Source of the DNA: Flammeovirga aprica JL-4
Lineage (GTDB): Bacteria; Bacteroidota; Bacteroidia; Cytophagales; Flammeovirgaceae
Direction: 5' to 3'
DNA length: 64,000 nucleotides
NCBI RefSeq assembly: GCF_012844305.1
Contig: NZ_JABANE010000028.1
Location: 1 to 64,000 of the forward strand
Every line of letters starts with the position of its first letter. Position 1 is the first letter of the stretch. The notes under the pieces were generated by a model, which was not told the origin of the DNA, made no database searches, and saw only the letters and a list, made by a program, of their open reading frames with translations. The position numbers and the translations under genes are program-made. Positions 27,101-35,894 of the stretch are shown here, one piece after another.

Positions 27101-28726
27101 ATGACGAACTTTACTAAATATAGCTTACTGCATTTTTTAATAGGCGTTTTTATTTTTTCAACTTCATGTTCAAATTTTCTAGTTGAAGATCCTAAAAACC
27201 TGATCACAGAAGACGAGATACCACAAACTGCAGAAGGGGCTCAGATGTTGACATTGGCTCCTTATGAGAATTGGGTAGAAGGAACGAATTTATACGCTCG
27301 TTTTATTCCGTTATGGGATGTTGGGACAGATGATATGTCTGCCTCTTTCAACTTAGGATCAATTGTCGATACCTATGTTTTGCATAAAGTGAGTTCATCT
27401 CAACCTTTTATGTATTCGGGAGTTTGGACGCCACTTTGGAGAGGGGTAGCCGACTGTAATAAAGGAATGGAGTTGATCAGCAAAATGGATGCTGTAGATC
27501 CAAATATCCGAAGCAGTCATATTGCCGAACTGAAAGTGATGAGAGCCTTATATTACTATCATTTAGTAAGAATGTTTGGAGACGTGCCTTCAGTGACGAA
27601 ATCTACAAATAAGCTCAGCGAAATCACATCAATCTCAAGAGTGAATGCTTTAGAAATATACCATACTATCATTATTCCTGATTTAAAAGAAGCTTTAGAA
27701 GATCTACCAGAGAGTTATTCAAGTGAATTTAAAGGAAGAATGACAAAAACGTCTGCCAATGTGATTTTATCAGAAGTCTATTTGACTTTGGCAGGGTGGA
27801 GAAAGACAACGGAAGGAAATATGGTTCTTGGGTTGGCTACAAATTATGATTCAGCAATGGTTTATGCTGAAAAAGCAATTCATAACAACGGAGGCTTTGA
27901 TATTTTCGAGCAAGGTGACGGTGAAACGCCAGCGTGCGGAATGCCATGGAGAAATCGTTTCTCGAAAGAATCAGTTGTTGAGTTCGGAAATATATCAGGT
28001 GTAAATGAAGGACTTTATTTGGTGACAGAATCAAATATGGGAAGCAATTCACTTTTCTGGGGTGTAAGAGGCCCTTCTTTCAACGGAGCACAAAGAGGCT
28101 GGTATATTCCTACTCCTGATCTATATAGAGCATTTGAAGAAGATGATCAAAGAAGAGAATGGAGTATGTTGACCAAAACTACTATGGCCAATGGAGAAAC
28201 AGGTTTCAGTAATCCTCTTTTTCATAAGTGGTGCGACCCTAATCTTTACAGAGGTGTAGATGGAGCATTGAATCATGATGGTAATATCAACATCGTGTTA
28301 TATAGAATTGCAGATGCAATGTTGATTTATGCTGAAGCATCAAATGAAGTCAACGCTGGACCAACTGCAGAAGCTTATGCACAGCTCAATCGTTTAAGAG
28401 AAAGAGCAGGTCTTTTACCACTAGCGGAAGGTCTTTCTTATGAAGAATTTAGAGAGGCAGTGTGGAAGGAGAGAAGAGTAGAATTGAACGGAGAGGTAAA
28501 GAGGAAGTTTGATTTGGTAAGAACCAATCGCTTGAAAGAAAAGTCAGATGCAAGAGTGATTTATTATCATTCATCTGATAATCCAGAATGGCCTTTAAAT
28601 GTAGAAAAAGACTCTATTTTGGTAACCTATGAGCCTTATCCTTACCCAAGACATGAGTACATCTGGCCTATACCAATTGAAGAATTGACCATGAATAATT
28701 CTTGGAAACAAAATAGCGGGTATTAA
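27101..28726 (+). CDS. SusD-like surface glycan-binding lipoprotein
   Basis: The lid and binding partner of the SusC pore. A lipoprotein signal (FIFSTSC) precedes a Ser/Asn linker, then the SusD helical TPR-like fold with LVEDPKNLITEDE, WTPLWRGVADCNKGMELI, HIAELKVMRALYYYHLVRMFGDVP, and the C-terminal RNYG-like region YAQLNRLRERAGL, EAVWKERRVELNGEVKRKFDLVRT and WPIPIEEL. Length (541) is usual. It is located immediately downstream of susC and two bases upstream of the next lipoprotein gene, forming a susC-susD-binding-protein operon. Ligand specificity cannot be deduced. Confidence 0.97.
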   Translation: MTNFTKYSLLHFLIGVFIFSTSCSNFLVEDPKNLITEDEIPQTAEGAQMLTLAPYENWVEGTNLYARFIPLWDVGTDDMSASFNLGSIVDTYVLHKVSSSQPFMYSGVWTPLWRGVADCNKGMELISKMDAVDPNIRSSHIAELKVMRALYYYHLVRMFGDVPSVTKSTNKLSEITSISRVNALEIYHTIIIPDLKEALEDLPESYSSEFKGRMTKTSANVILSEVYLTLAGWRKTTEGNMVLGLATNYDSAMVYAEKAIHNNGGFDIFEQGDGETPACGMPWRNRFSKESVVEFGNISGVNEGLYLVTESNMGSNSLFWGVRGPSFNGAQRGWYIPTPDLYRAFEEDDQRREWSMLTKTTMANGETGFSNPLFHKWCDPNLYRGVDGALNHDGNINIVLYRIADAMLIYAEASNEVNAGPTAEAYAQLNRLRERAGLLPLAEGLSYEEFREAVWKERRVELNGEVKRKFDLVRTNRLKEKSDARVIYYHSSDNPEWPLNVEKDSILVTYEPYPYPRHEYIWPIPIEELTMNNSWKQNSGY

Positions 28727-28728
28727 TC

Positions 28729-30366
28729 ATGATAAATAATATGAAAACATATAGTAACAGCATTATAAGCTTTGTCATGATTCTCCTTTTAGGAAGTTGT
28801 GCACAAAAAGAGGAGCAAAAAGCAATGCAAACGGTCACAGAAGTGTACATCAGTCCATGGCAGGAGCCGTATGGATTACAAGTAGAGGATTCACTACAGT
28901 TTATGGCTTTCGTTCAGCCAGAAGATGTAAGGTCAGAGGATGTTGTTTGGTCGGTGCTTCAAGGAGACGGCATTGTAAAGGTAGATGAAACGACAGGATG
29001 GGTAGTAGCTCAAAAAGAAGGATGGACTTCTCTTGTTGCGGAGCATGTTCCGTCAGGTATTCAGGATACTACATTTATTGTAGTTGGAGAAGAAATAAGT
29101 GAAGTGGAAACGATTCAGTTTTCAAAAAGACTTTATGATGTAGTAGAAGGAAGAAGCATTCAGGTAATTGCCAATACCAACCCTTTTGATGTAAATGATT
29201 TAGGGTTGATCCGATATGGCGTAGAAGATGAAAGTATTGCGAATATTGATGGATCAGGCTTAGTTTCTGCGCATTCACCGGGTTTGACTGTTTTGACTTC
29301 CTACACTAATAACTTTTTAAAAGAGCAAATTGTCAGTGAAGCAGTTTTAAAAGTACACGAATTGATTCCTATTACGGCTATCAATGATTTGCCACAACAG
29401 GTAATTATAGATAGAGGAGCAGACCTTAAATTAGAGTTTACTTATCTCCCAGAAAATGCAAACGATACTATTTTTGACTATTACACATCGGACAGTACGA
29501 TTGTAGTAATCGAAAATCAAACATTGAAAGCAGTTGGAGAAGGAAAAGCTTTTGTTTTTATCTCCAATGGAAAAATCACTGCAGGACCTGTTACAGTCAA
29601 TGTTATTGCACCTGTTCCTGCTGAAAGTATGACCATCAATATTCCAGAAGAAACTGTATTGCCTTCATTTGGAGAGACACTTGCATTGACCACTACTTTC
29701 ATACCTGAAAATACGACCAACAAAAATGTAACTTGGAGTTCTTCAGATGAGACGATTTTAAGTGTCAACGAAAAAGGAGTAGTTATGGCAATAAGCGAAG
29801 GTGAAGCTATCATCAGAGCTGTTGCTGAAGATGGAGGATTGACAGATGAAATCACGATTAAAGTAGAAACAACGGTCCAATATTATGTAGAAGGAGATGA
29901 TGAAAATAATCTTGCTGATTTTGGCGGAGCCTACCAGTTAGATGTAACTACCGTGATTGATGATTCAAGGTTAGGTGAAGAAGAGGAAGTGATGCAAATT
30001 ATAAGAAATGACAATCCTTACCCTAATCTCACTTTTGATCTAGATCAGCCACTTGATCTACAGAAAAATGGCGTTTTCAAACTATGGTTGAAAACTACGG
30101 ATCCAGGAAAAGTAGTTAAAAATAATATCATAAGCCTTGTAGTAAGAAATACTGCGGGTGAAGGAGCAACCCAATTGAAATTAGATCAGGATATCGTAAC
30201 AGACCGTTATGGAGAGTGGGTAGAGTATACTTTCGATTTCTCTCACCTCACTGCCAAAACTGAGTATCAAAAAGTTGTGATCTTCTTTGCTATCAATAGT
30301 GATGATGGATCAGCCGTTGGTATGGAATATTTCCTCAATGATATCAGAGGACCTTATTTACAATAA
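28729..30366 (+). CDS. Surface glycan-binding lipoprotein with Ig-like (Big_2) domains and module A
   Basis: Takes the SusE/SusF position in the operon and probably helps capture polysaccharide at the cell surface. A lipoprotein signal (LLLGSC) is followed by four Big_2-like Ig domains (about residues 35-118, 124-208, 213-292, 300-383; the last, with NKNVTWSSSDETILSVNEKG, is the clearest). They probably act as a spacer. The C-terminal ~160 residues are one module A (WVEYTFDFSHL, then a closing DIRGP), the same module as in four other proteins here. Start is either 28729 or the ATG at 28741. A purine-rich inverted repeat follows the stop. Confidence 0.85.
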   Translation: MINNMKTYSNSIISFVMILLLGSCAQKEEQKAMQTVTEVYISPWQEPYGLQVEDSLQFMAFVQPEDVRSEDVVWSVLQGDGIVKVDETTGWVVAQKEGWTSLVAEHVPSGIQDTTFIVVGEEISEVETIQFSKRLYDVVEGRSIQVIANTNPFDVNDLGLIRYGVEDESIANIDGSGLVSAHSPGLTVLTSYTNNFLKEQIVSEAVLKVHELIPITAINDLPQQVIIDRGADLKLEFTYLPENANDTIFDYYTSDSTIVVIENQTLKAVGEGKAFVFISNGKITAGPVTVNVIAPVPAESMTINIPEETVLPSFGETLALTTTFIPENTTNKNVTWSSSDETILSVNEKGVVMAISEGEAIIRAVAEDGGLTDEITIKVETTVQYYVEGDDENNLADFGGAYQLDVTTVIDDSRLGEEEEVMQIIRNDNPYPNLTFDLDQPLDLQKNGVFKLWLKTTDPGKVVKNNIISLVVRNTAGEGATQLKLDQDIVTDRYGEWVEYTFDFSHLTAKTEYQKVVIFFAINSDDGSAVGMEYFLNDIRGPYLQ

Positions 30367-30367
30367 T

Positions 30368-30535
30368 AAAAAGAGGGAAGAGGGATGAGGTAAGAGGGAA
30401 GAATGAAGAATTAAGGTCGTTAAGTAATGAGATTCATGTGATTTTCAATCAAGTATATGATCTTTTATAGATACTACCCACGATACACTACTCTTCCCTC
30501 TTCCCTTTTCATTCTTATCTCATCCCTCTCCCCTC
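30368..30535. repeat. Polypurine/polypyrimidine inverted repeat
   Basis: The left arm (30368-30416, GAGGGAAGAGGGATGAGGTAAG) is an imperfect reverse complement of the right arm (30491-30535, CTTATCTCATCCCTCTCCCC). Related elements lie at 46378-46432 and 52272-52358. All three sit between genes of the same direction. Confidence 0.7.
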
Positions 30536-30548
30536 AATCTACGATAGT

Positions 30549-33512
30549 ATGAAACAAATAAGACTAACTATACTACTTTATGTAGCATTGTTGCTGAGTC
30601 ATTGTGTCTCAGCCCAAGTAAAATCCTCTTCAAAAGCGGAGAGCAATTTATCCAGTACTTCCAGCAACCTCACTACTCTATTTAATTTTGGAGTACCTTC
30701 AATTCTATCACTAAGTACGTTTACTTCAGTAGAACTTGATCAAAATTTTTCCAATCCATTTGAAGAACTTGAAGTAGAAACCATCGCAAAATTTCAAAGG
30801 AATGAAAGTGTTTGGTCTGAAATACGATGGGTGATACCTGAAGAAACAGCCTTTGATTTTTCCACTGAGAAAAGCTTTTCAATTGCCCTTTATTTTGATC
30901 AACCAAGCAATGACAATGTGAATAAAAATATCTGGTTGATCTTAAGAAAAGATGGTACTACAACTGATCAGAAAGTGATGAGAACAGAGATTATCGCTTT
31001 TGATCAATGGGATGAATACAGCTTTGATTTTTCTAATTTTACAGCAGAAGAATTAGAAGGATTTAATACCGTGTCTTTATTTATAGCACCACAAGATACA
31101 GAAGGGCTTTCTACAGGATTATCCGGTTTTATTGCTGAAGTAAAAGGTCCACTTATTTTTTCTGATTTTATAATGACGAGTAATGTACTGTCAGAAGATG
31201 GAAAAAGCATTGCATTGAATGTATTAAGTGCTCACTCCATTTCATCTTCAGATAATCCTCAATTTGAAGTGAAAATTAACGATGAAATCGTAAATGTAAC
31301 ATCTATTGATATTCAAGAACAGTCCATTCAATTACATCTTGAGCAAGAGGTCATTTATAATGACAAAGTAGAATTAAGTTATAAAGGAGGAAGTATAGCG
31401 GATAGTGAAGGAAAAGTGTTGAGTTATTTCGAAAATCAATTACTTATCAACACAGTAAGTTATCAAATAGAGGAAATTTACAGTTTTGGAGCTGAAAATA
31501 ATTTCCCAACACTCTCCAATTTCAAGTTACAAACCAATATTGTTGATAACTTTTCAATTACTGAGGATGTTCCCCAACAAAAGATAACTGAAATTGTGAA
31601 AGAAGAGGACTTACATTCTTATCTGCAGGTCGATTTAAATGGAGTGATTTCCATGCAAAAGGATAAAGTTTTTAGATGTTATATCTATCAACCTTCACAA
31701 GACAATATTCCGACAAACAACAATATCAAGTTGAGGGTTTTGAATACAGAAGATCCGTCTGATTTTTATACAATTACCCAAAACATCACTGTACAAGACC
31801 AATGGGTAGCCTATGAATTTGACTTTTCACAGATCCATTTTCAAGGTGACAGCTATAACCAATTAAGGATTTTCTTAGGTTCACCAGATATAGATTTTGC
31901 AGGAACATCATGTGTTTATTATTTCTCTACTTTAGAAGGACCACCTGTAGCGTATATCAATGATGCTACATTGTCAGCGATTTCAGTTGATGGACAATCG
32001 ATAGAAAATTTGGATCCTTATCTATTTGAATACGATTTTGAGATACCTTATACACAAGAGGAGTCACCTGTAATAGAAGCAATGCCAAATAATGCAAAAG
32101 CGACAGTAGAAGTAATTTCAGCAGAAGAAATACCAGGAATAGCCTCTATACAAGTCACTGCAGAAGATGAAACGACTACATTGACTTATCAAGTGAATAT
32201 TACAAGGGCACTACCTTCCCAAAATACAAATGTGACGTCACTTTCTATAGATGGAAATATATTTACAGCGTTTGATCAAGATACTGAATCCTATACATTA
32301 GAGTATCCTTTTGGGACGACTTCTATACCTGTTTTGGACTTAAACTTAGAGAGTGATGTAGCTACTTACAATATTACTTATCCTGAGTCATTGCCAGGTA
32401 CAATAGAAGTTGTAGTAACGGCTCAAGATCCTCTAGTAAAGAAGGAATATAACTTTGAATTGACTATGCATCCTCCTTCTGATAATGTCAATCTTACAGC
32501 TATTTATATTGACGGTAAAGAACTGGAAGGTTTTTCTAATGAAGAGGATAGTTATAGTATAATGTTTGATGTGTCAAATTCATCCGCACCATATATCACA
32601 TTTGATTTGGAGGATGAAACTACTCACTTCGACATACAACAAGCATGGGAAATTCCGGGAGTAGGTGTTATTGACCTTACTGCGCAAGATGGAACGAGAA
32701 GAGAAATTACAATATCATTTATAGTAAAAGAGTTGCCTTCTTCAGATGCATTAATCACAAGCCTGCATTACGATGGAAGCTCAATGGAAGAGTTTAACAG
32801 TACAGTATTTGACTATTACTTTACAGTTACTGAAGAAATGCTCCCCGAAAATTTACCAGATATAACAGAGATTGTAAAGAGTCATTCAGCCTCAACTTTT
32901 ACGGTGACAAAAACGGATTTTATTCCGGGCACTACTAAAATAGAAGTGATTGCTGAAGATGGAATATCGAAAAATACCTATCAATTTCATTATGGTTTAC
33001 CAGTCCTTTCGTCCAATGTTCTACTAAAAGAAATTAGAGTAGGCGGTCAATTATTATCAGACTTCTCCAATGAAATCAACCATTATAATTTGACAGTAGA
33101 AGGAACCACAATGCCGGAAATAACTGTTGTGACAGAAGATGAAAAGGCTGAAGTCAATATCATTAAAGCCACAGCTTTTGGTCAATTAACCTTAATCAAT
33201 GTGCTGGCAGAAGACGGGGTAACAAAAAATGTTTTTGCACTATTGATCAACAGTACAGCCGATCCTATTTTATCATTGGATAGTAGGGATAATGGGATTA
33301 AAGTTTACGCAGAAAATGATCATTACTTGATGATTGAACAGACTTCAGCTCATCAAAAATATCAGGTGTTGGTCTATGACAGCAATGGCAAAATACTGTA
33401 TCAAGGAGAACATCATCAACCGAAAAATAGAATACCAATCAATGTGAAAGGAGTGGTGATTGTGCAGGTGATGTTTGAAAGGAATCGGGTAGTAAAAAAA
33501 GTTTTGTTATAG
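30549..33512 (+). CDS. T9SS-secreted glycan-binding-like protein: module A, module B, five cadherin-like repeats
   Basis: A 987-residue secreted protein with no visible catalytic domain. Order: signal peptide (ends VSAQ); module A (~45-210) with IWLILRKDG, FDQWDEYSFDFSNF and AEVKGP; module B, SwmB-like (~212-305) with FEVKIND and LSYKGGSIADSEGKVLSYF; second module A (~315-480); five ~87-residue cadherin-like beta-sandwich repeats (Pfam PF12733 type, ~485-915) with the pattern VDG..I..FD...Y, P..TA and VTAEDG; T9SS sorting domain ending KKVLL. It probably works as a surface or released binding protein that presents the polysaccharide. It begins 183 bases after the previous gene and probably continues the susCD transcript across the purine-rich hairpin. 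No function beyond binding can be supported. Confidence 0.82.
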   Translation: MKQIRLTILLYVALLLSHCVSAQVKSSSKAESNLSSTSSNLTTLFNFGVPSILSLSTFTSVELDQNFSNPFEELEVETIAKFQRNESVWSEIRWVIPEETAFDFSTEKSFSIALYFDQPSNDNVNKNIWLILRKDGTTTDQKVMRTEIIAFDQWDEYSFDFSNFTAEELEGFNTVSLFIAPQDTEGLSTGLSGFIAEVKGPLIFSDFIMTSNVLSEDGKSIALNVLSAHSISSSDNPQFEVKINDEIVNVTSIDIQEQSIQLHLEQEVIYNDKVELSYKGGSIADSEGKVLSYFENQLLINTVSYQIEEIYSFGAENNFPTLSNFKLQTNIVDNFSITEDVPQQKITEIVKEEDLHSYLQVDLNGVISMQKDKVFRCYIYQPSQDNIPTNNNIKLRVLNTEDPSDFYTITQNITVQDQWVAYEFDFSQIHFQGDSYNQLRIFLGSPDIDFAGTSCVYYFSTLEGPPVAYINDATLSAISVDGQSIENLDPYLFEYDFEIPYTQEESPVIEAMPNNAKATVEVISAEEIPGIASIQVTAEDETTTLTYQVNITRALPSQNTNVTSLSIDGNIFTAFDQDTESYTLEYPFGTTSIPVLDLNLESDVATYNITYPESLPGTIEVVVTAQDPLVKKEYNFELTMHPPSDNVNLTAIYIDGKELEGFSNEEDSYSIMFDVSNSSAPYITFDLEDETTHFDIQQAWEIPGVGVIDLTAQDGTRREITISFIVKELPSSDALITSLHYDGSSMEEFNSTVFDYYFTVTEEMLPENLPDITEIVKSHSASTFTVTKTDFIPGTTKIEVIAEDGISKNTYQFHYGLPVLSSNVLLKEIRVGGQLLSDFSNEINHYNLTVEGTTMPEITVVTEDEKAEVNIIKATAFGQLTLINVLAEDGVTKNVFALLINSTADPILSLDSRDNGIKVYAENDHYLMIEQTSAHQKYQVLVYDSNGKILYQGEHHQPKNRIPINVKGVVIVQVMFERNRVVKKVLL

Positions 33513-33715
33513 GAATGGTCAATTATAGCTAATTTTCAAACGACTAAAACATTGGGAAGAAGCTTTGAATATTTAGATGAGATGGAAAATAGCATAAAAT
33601 AATTTTGAGTTAGATGTAAGGTATTTTGGAAAATAAAATTTCAATAAAGCCCCTTATTTCACTATAAAACCTTAATTTTACACGTCTTTTTAAGCTTTTT
33701 CACCTTATGTATTTT

Positions 33716-33773
33716 TAGACCACTCTTTGTAATTTATAGACAATAAAGTTTGTAGGTGTGTGAATTACATTTG
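33716..33773 (+). promoter_or_regulatory. Promoter with candidate HTCS-binding site, second copy
   Basis: TAGACCA-n3-TTTGTAATTT at 33716-33735 lies exactly 50 bases upstream of TACATTTG at 33766-33773, as in the susC promoter. The two 28-base sites agree at 22 positions. The other bases of the 33513-33865 gap show no ORF or repeat. Confidence 0.6.
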
Positions 33774-33865
33774 TTACATAGGAAATCAAAACAATAGGCA
33801 AGTTTTAGCCGAACTGTTTAAGAAATAATATTAGATTTTTTTAATCTTTCAATGATTTAACTGAA

Positions 33866-35200
33866 ATGAAGAATTTTATCTATTTATCACTATTCTGTAC
33901 TTTTTTACTTTTATCAAGTCAGTCTATTTTTGGACAGACAGTATATCACGGAAAGAATGGTATTGCTGGTGATTTACAACCTTTCTTAGGAAAACTAAGT
34001 ACTACACCTTCTCCACTAAATGATGGGGAGTATTCAATGTTTGAAAAAGGTAAAGGTGCATACGGTGGAGTAACACTTGATTTGCCGGCATTGCTAGACT
34101 TATCAGGCAGTAAAGTTTTTAAGGTGACAGCAATGGTGAAAAGCCCTAAAGGTCCACTTAAAAATAACACGCTTTTATTGGCAGTAAGAAATGAAGCTAA
34201 CGATGGAATGACTCAGTTAGCCCAAATACAGAAAGTGACAAAATATGATGAGTGGGTTACTTACTCATTTGATGTTTCTGGTAAACCACTTAAAACGGAT
34301 TACTCGAAATTAGTGTTGATCATGTCTCCTAAAGATGAGGAAGGAGAGGCAGTAGGTGTACAGGTTTTCCTAAAAGAAATCAGCGGACCTGGCATTACTT
34401 CAGAAAATGTATTGCTCAATGCGAAAACAAATTTAGAAGGAAATCAAGTGATCTTAGATGTAGTTACAAAAGATGACTTAGATACTAAAACTAAAAAGCC
34501 TGTCTTTAAAGTGATCAAAAATGGTTATAAAAATGTAGCTATTGAAAATGTAACTGTAGAGGCAAAAAGAATTGTCATTGATTTAGAAAAGCCATTTAAA
34601 AGAAGTGAAGATGTGAAAGTGTCTTATACAAAAGGTAAAATCACAGATGTAACTGGCAAAGAGATCAAATATTTCAAGAATCAAGTAGTTAAAAACGAAG
34701 TAGAGTTAAAACTATTGAATTATACTGATTTTGGAGGGAATAACACCCACATCAATGGATTAGCCGCTTATGGGGGAGACTTTAGTGAAGGAGTTGCAGA
34801 CCCACTTGATGCCAATGCTAAAGTAGGAACTTTCACAAAAGGAAGTGAAGTTTGGTCAGCAATCCGTTTCAAATTGAATCAAGAGATTGACCCAAAAATC
34901 AATACCGTTTTTAAAGTAAAAGTGTATTGTAAAAATCCAGGCAAAGAGGTTACAAATAATAAAATCTTTTTGACACTTCAGGTTGATAATACAGTAAAGA
35001 ATCAACTAGTACAAAGCACTAATATTAAAGTATTTGACCAGTGGGTAGAATATGAATTTGACTTCACTGGAATGTCACCTAAAGAAGCTACATTTAATAG
35101 TGCTTCGATCATGTTAGGAAGCCCTGATAAAGATAGCGACGCTGTAGGTGTTGTCTATTACATCAAAGACTTAAAAGGTGGAGAATTTATCATGAACTAA
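33866..35200 (+). CDS. Secreted protein of two module A domains and one module B
   Basis: A 444-residue protein built only from the modules that recur in this locus: signal peptide (ends IFGQ), module A (~25-170; ending LKEISGP), module B (~175-285; PVFKVIKNG, VSYTKGKITDVTGKEIKYF), module A (~290-444; FDQWVEYEFDFTGM, closing IKDLKGG). It lacks the T9SS domain and a lipobox, so it is probably periplasmic or exported by another route. It has its own promoter with the PUL operator candidate, which means the cell regulates this binding-only protein together with susC. It is probably a carbohydrate-binding protein; no catalytic residues stand out. A terminator follows directly. Confidence 0.8.
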   Translation: MKNFIYLSLFCTFLLLSSQSIFGQTVYHGKNGIAGDLQPFLGKLSTTPSPLNDGEYSMFEKGKGAYGGVTLDLPALLDLSGSKVFKVTAMVKSPKGPLKNNTLLLAVRNEANDGMTQLAQIQKVTKYDEWVTYSFDVSGKPLKTDYSKLVLIMSPKDEEGEAVGVQVFLKEISGPGITSENVLLNAKTNLEGNQVILDVVTKDDLDTKTKKPVFKVIKNGYKNVAIENVTVEAKRIVIDLEKPFKRSEDVKVSYTKGKITDVTGKEIKYFKNQVVKNEVELKLLNYTDFGGNNTHINGLAAYGGDFSEGVADPLDANAKVGTFTKGSEVWSAIRFKLNQEIDPKINTVFKVKVYCKNPGKEVTNNKIFLTLQVDNTVKNQLVQSTNIKVFDQWVEYEFDFTGMSPKEATFNSASIMLGSPDKDSDAVGVVYYIKDLKGGEFIMN

Positions 35201-35210
35201 TTGGTAAGGT

Positions 35211-35252
35211 ATTGAATCCCATCTGAAATAGATTTTGAGGGTGGGATTCAAT
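35211..35252 (+). terminator. Hairpin terminator
   Basis: An 11-bp perfect stem (ATTGAATCCCA/TGGGATTCAAT) with a 20-base loop, 10 bases after the stop codon, followed by ATTTCTC. Confidence 0.7.
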
Positions 35253-35333
35253 ATTTCTCATGATTTGACCTTGCTTATTTCTCTACTTTTATAATATTAA
35301 GTGTTTTGTAAACTACGTCTTTGAATATTTATG

Positions 35334-35671
35334 ATATCAGGAAATAAGGAGACTTCCGATGATTTGAAGACATGAATGACGCTTACGTAATCATTCGCTC
35401 TAGCAGGCTTTCTACCCAATTCATTTGGTGGTGCTTTTCCGGCATTGAAGGGAAAAGCGTTAAAAATTCCATGTATTGAGCCGTTAAAAATGATTTTCTT
35501 GTTTGAGCTTTAGCGAGTTTAAAATCATTTAGGCGAAAGGAATGGAATTTAGCTTTTGACTTCTAAGCCTTGAATTTTTTGCTTCGTTTTTGTTTCAAGA
35601 CAAAAATGAAGAGGAAGAATGCTTGAAAGTAGTCTATAGAAAACCGGTAGAAACAAGGATTGATAGTTTAC
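35334..35671. repeat. Dispersed ~350-bp repeat, copy B
   Basis: The most diverged copy of the element at 6496-6848 and 42255-42608, same orientation and same order of landmarks (GGAAAAGCGTTA, TTGAGCCGTTAAAAATGATT, TAGCGAGTTTAAAATCATTT, TGCTTCGTTTTTGT). It fills most of the 35201-35894 gap; the remaining ~220 bases before the next gene show no ORF or clear promoter box. Confidence 0.72.
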
Positions 35672-35894
35672 AAAGTACCAAGTTTGTGTAATCACGAACG
35701 CTATTTATTGAAAGAACTTTCATCAAAAAAAGTAAACCTTTCAAACCCTATAAATTACACAACACTATTCTTCAACTCACAAAATGAAGAAACTATTGAA
35801 ATGAAATTTTTTGAGCTTTTTTGAATCTCAATTCTTCCCAATAATGAGTTTTAAAACTTTGCTCTATGGAATCATAATACCTAATGGTTAAGAA

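Noticed and set aside
29517-29855. 112-codon antisense frame in the surface lipoprotein gene
   Set aside because: Shadow frame; Ser/Thr/Val-rich composition reflects the reverse complement of Ig-domain codons.
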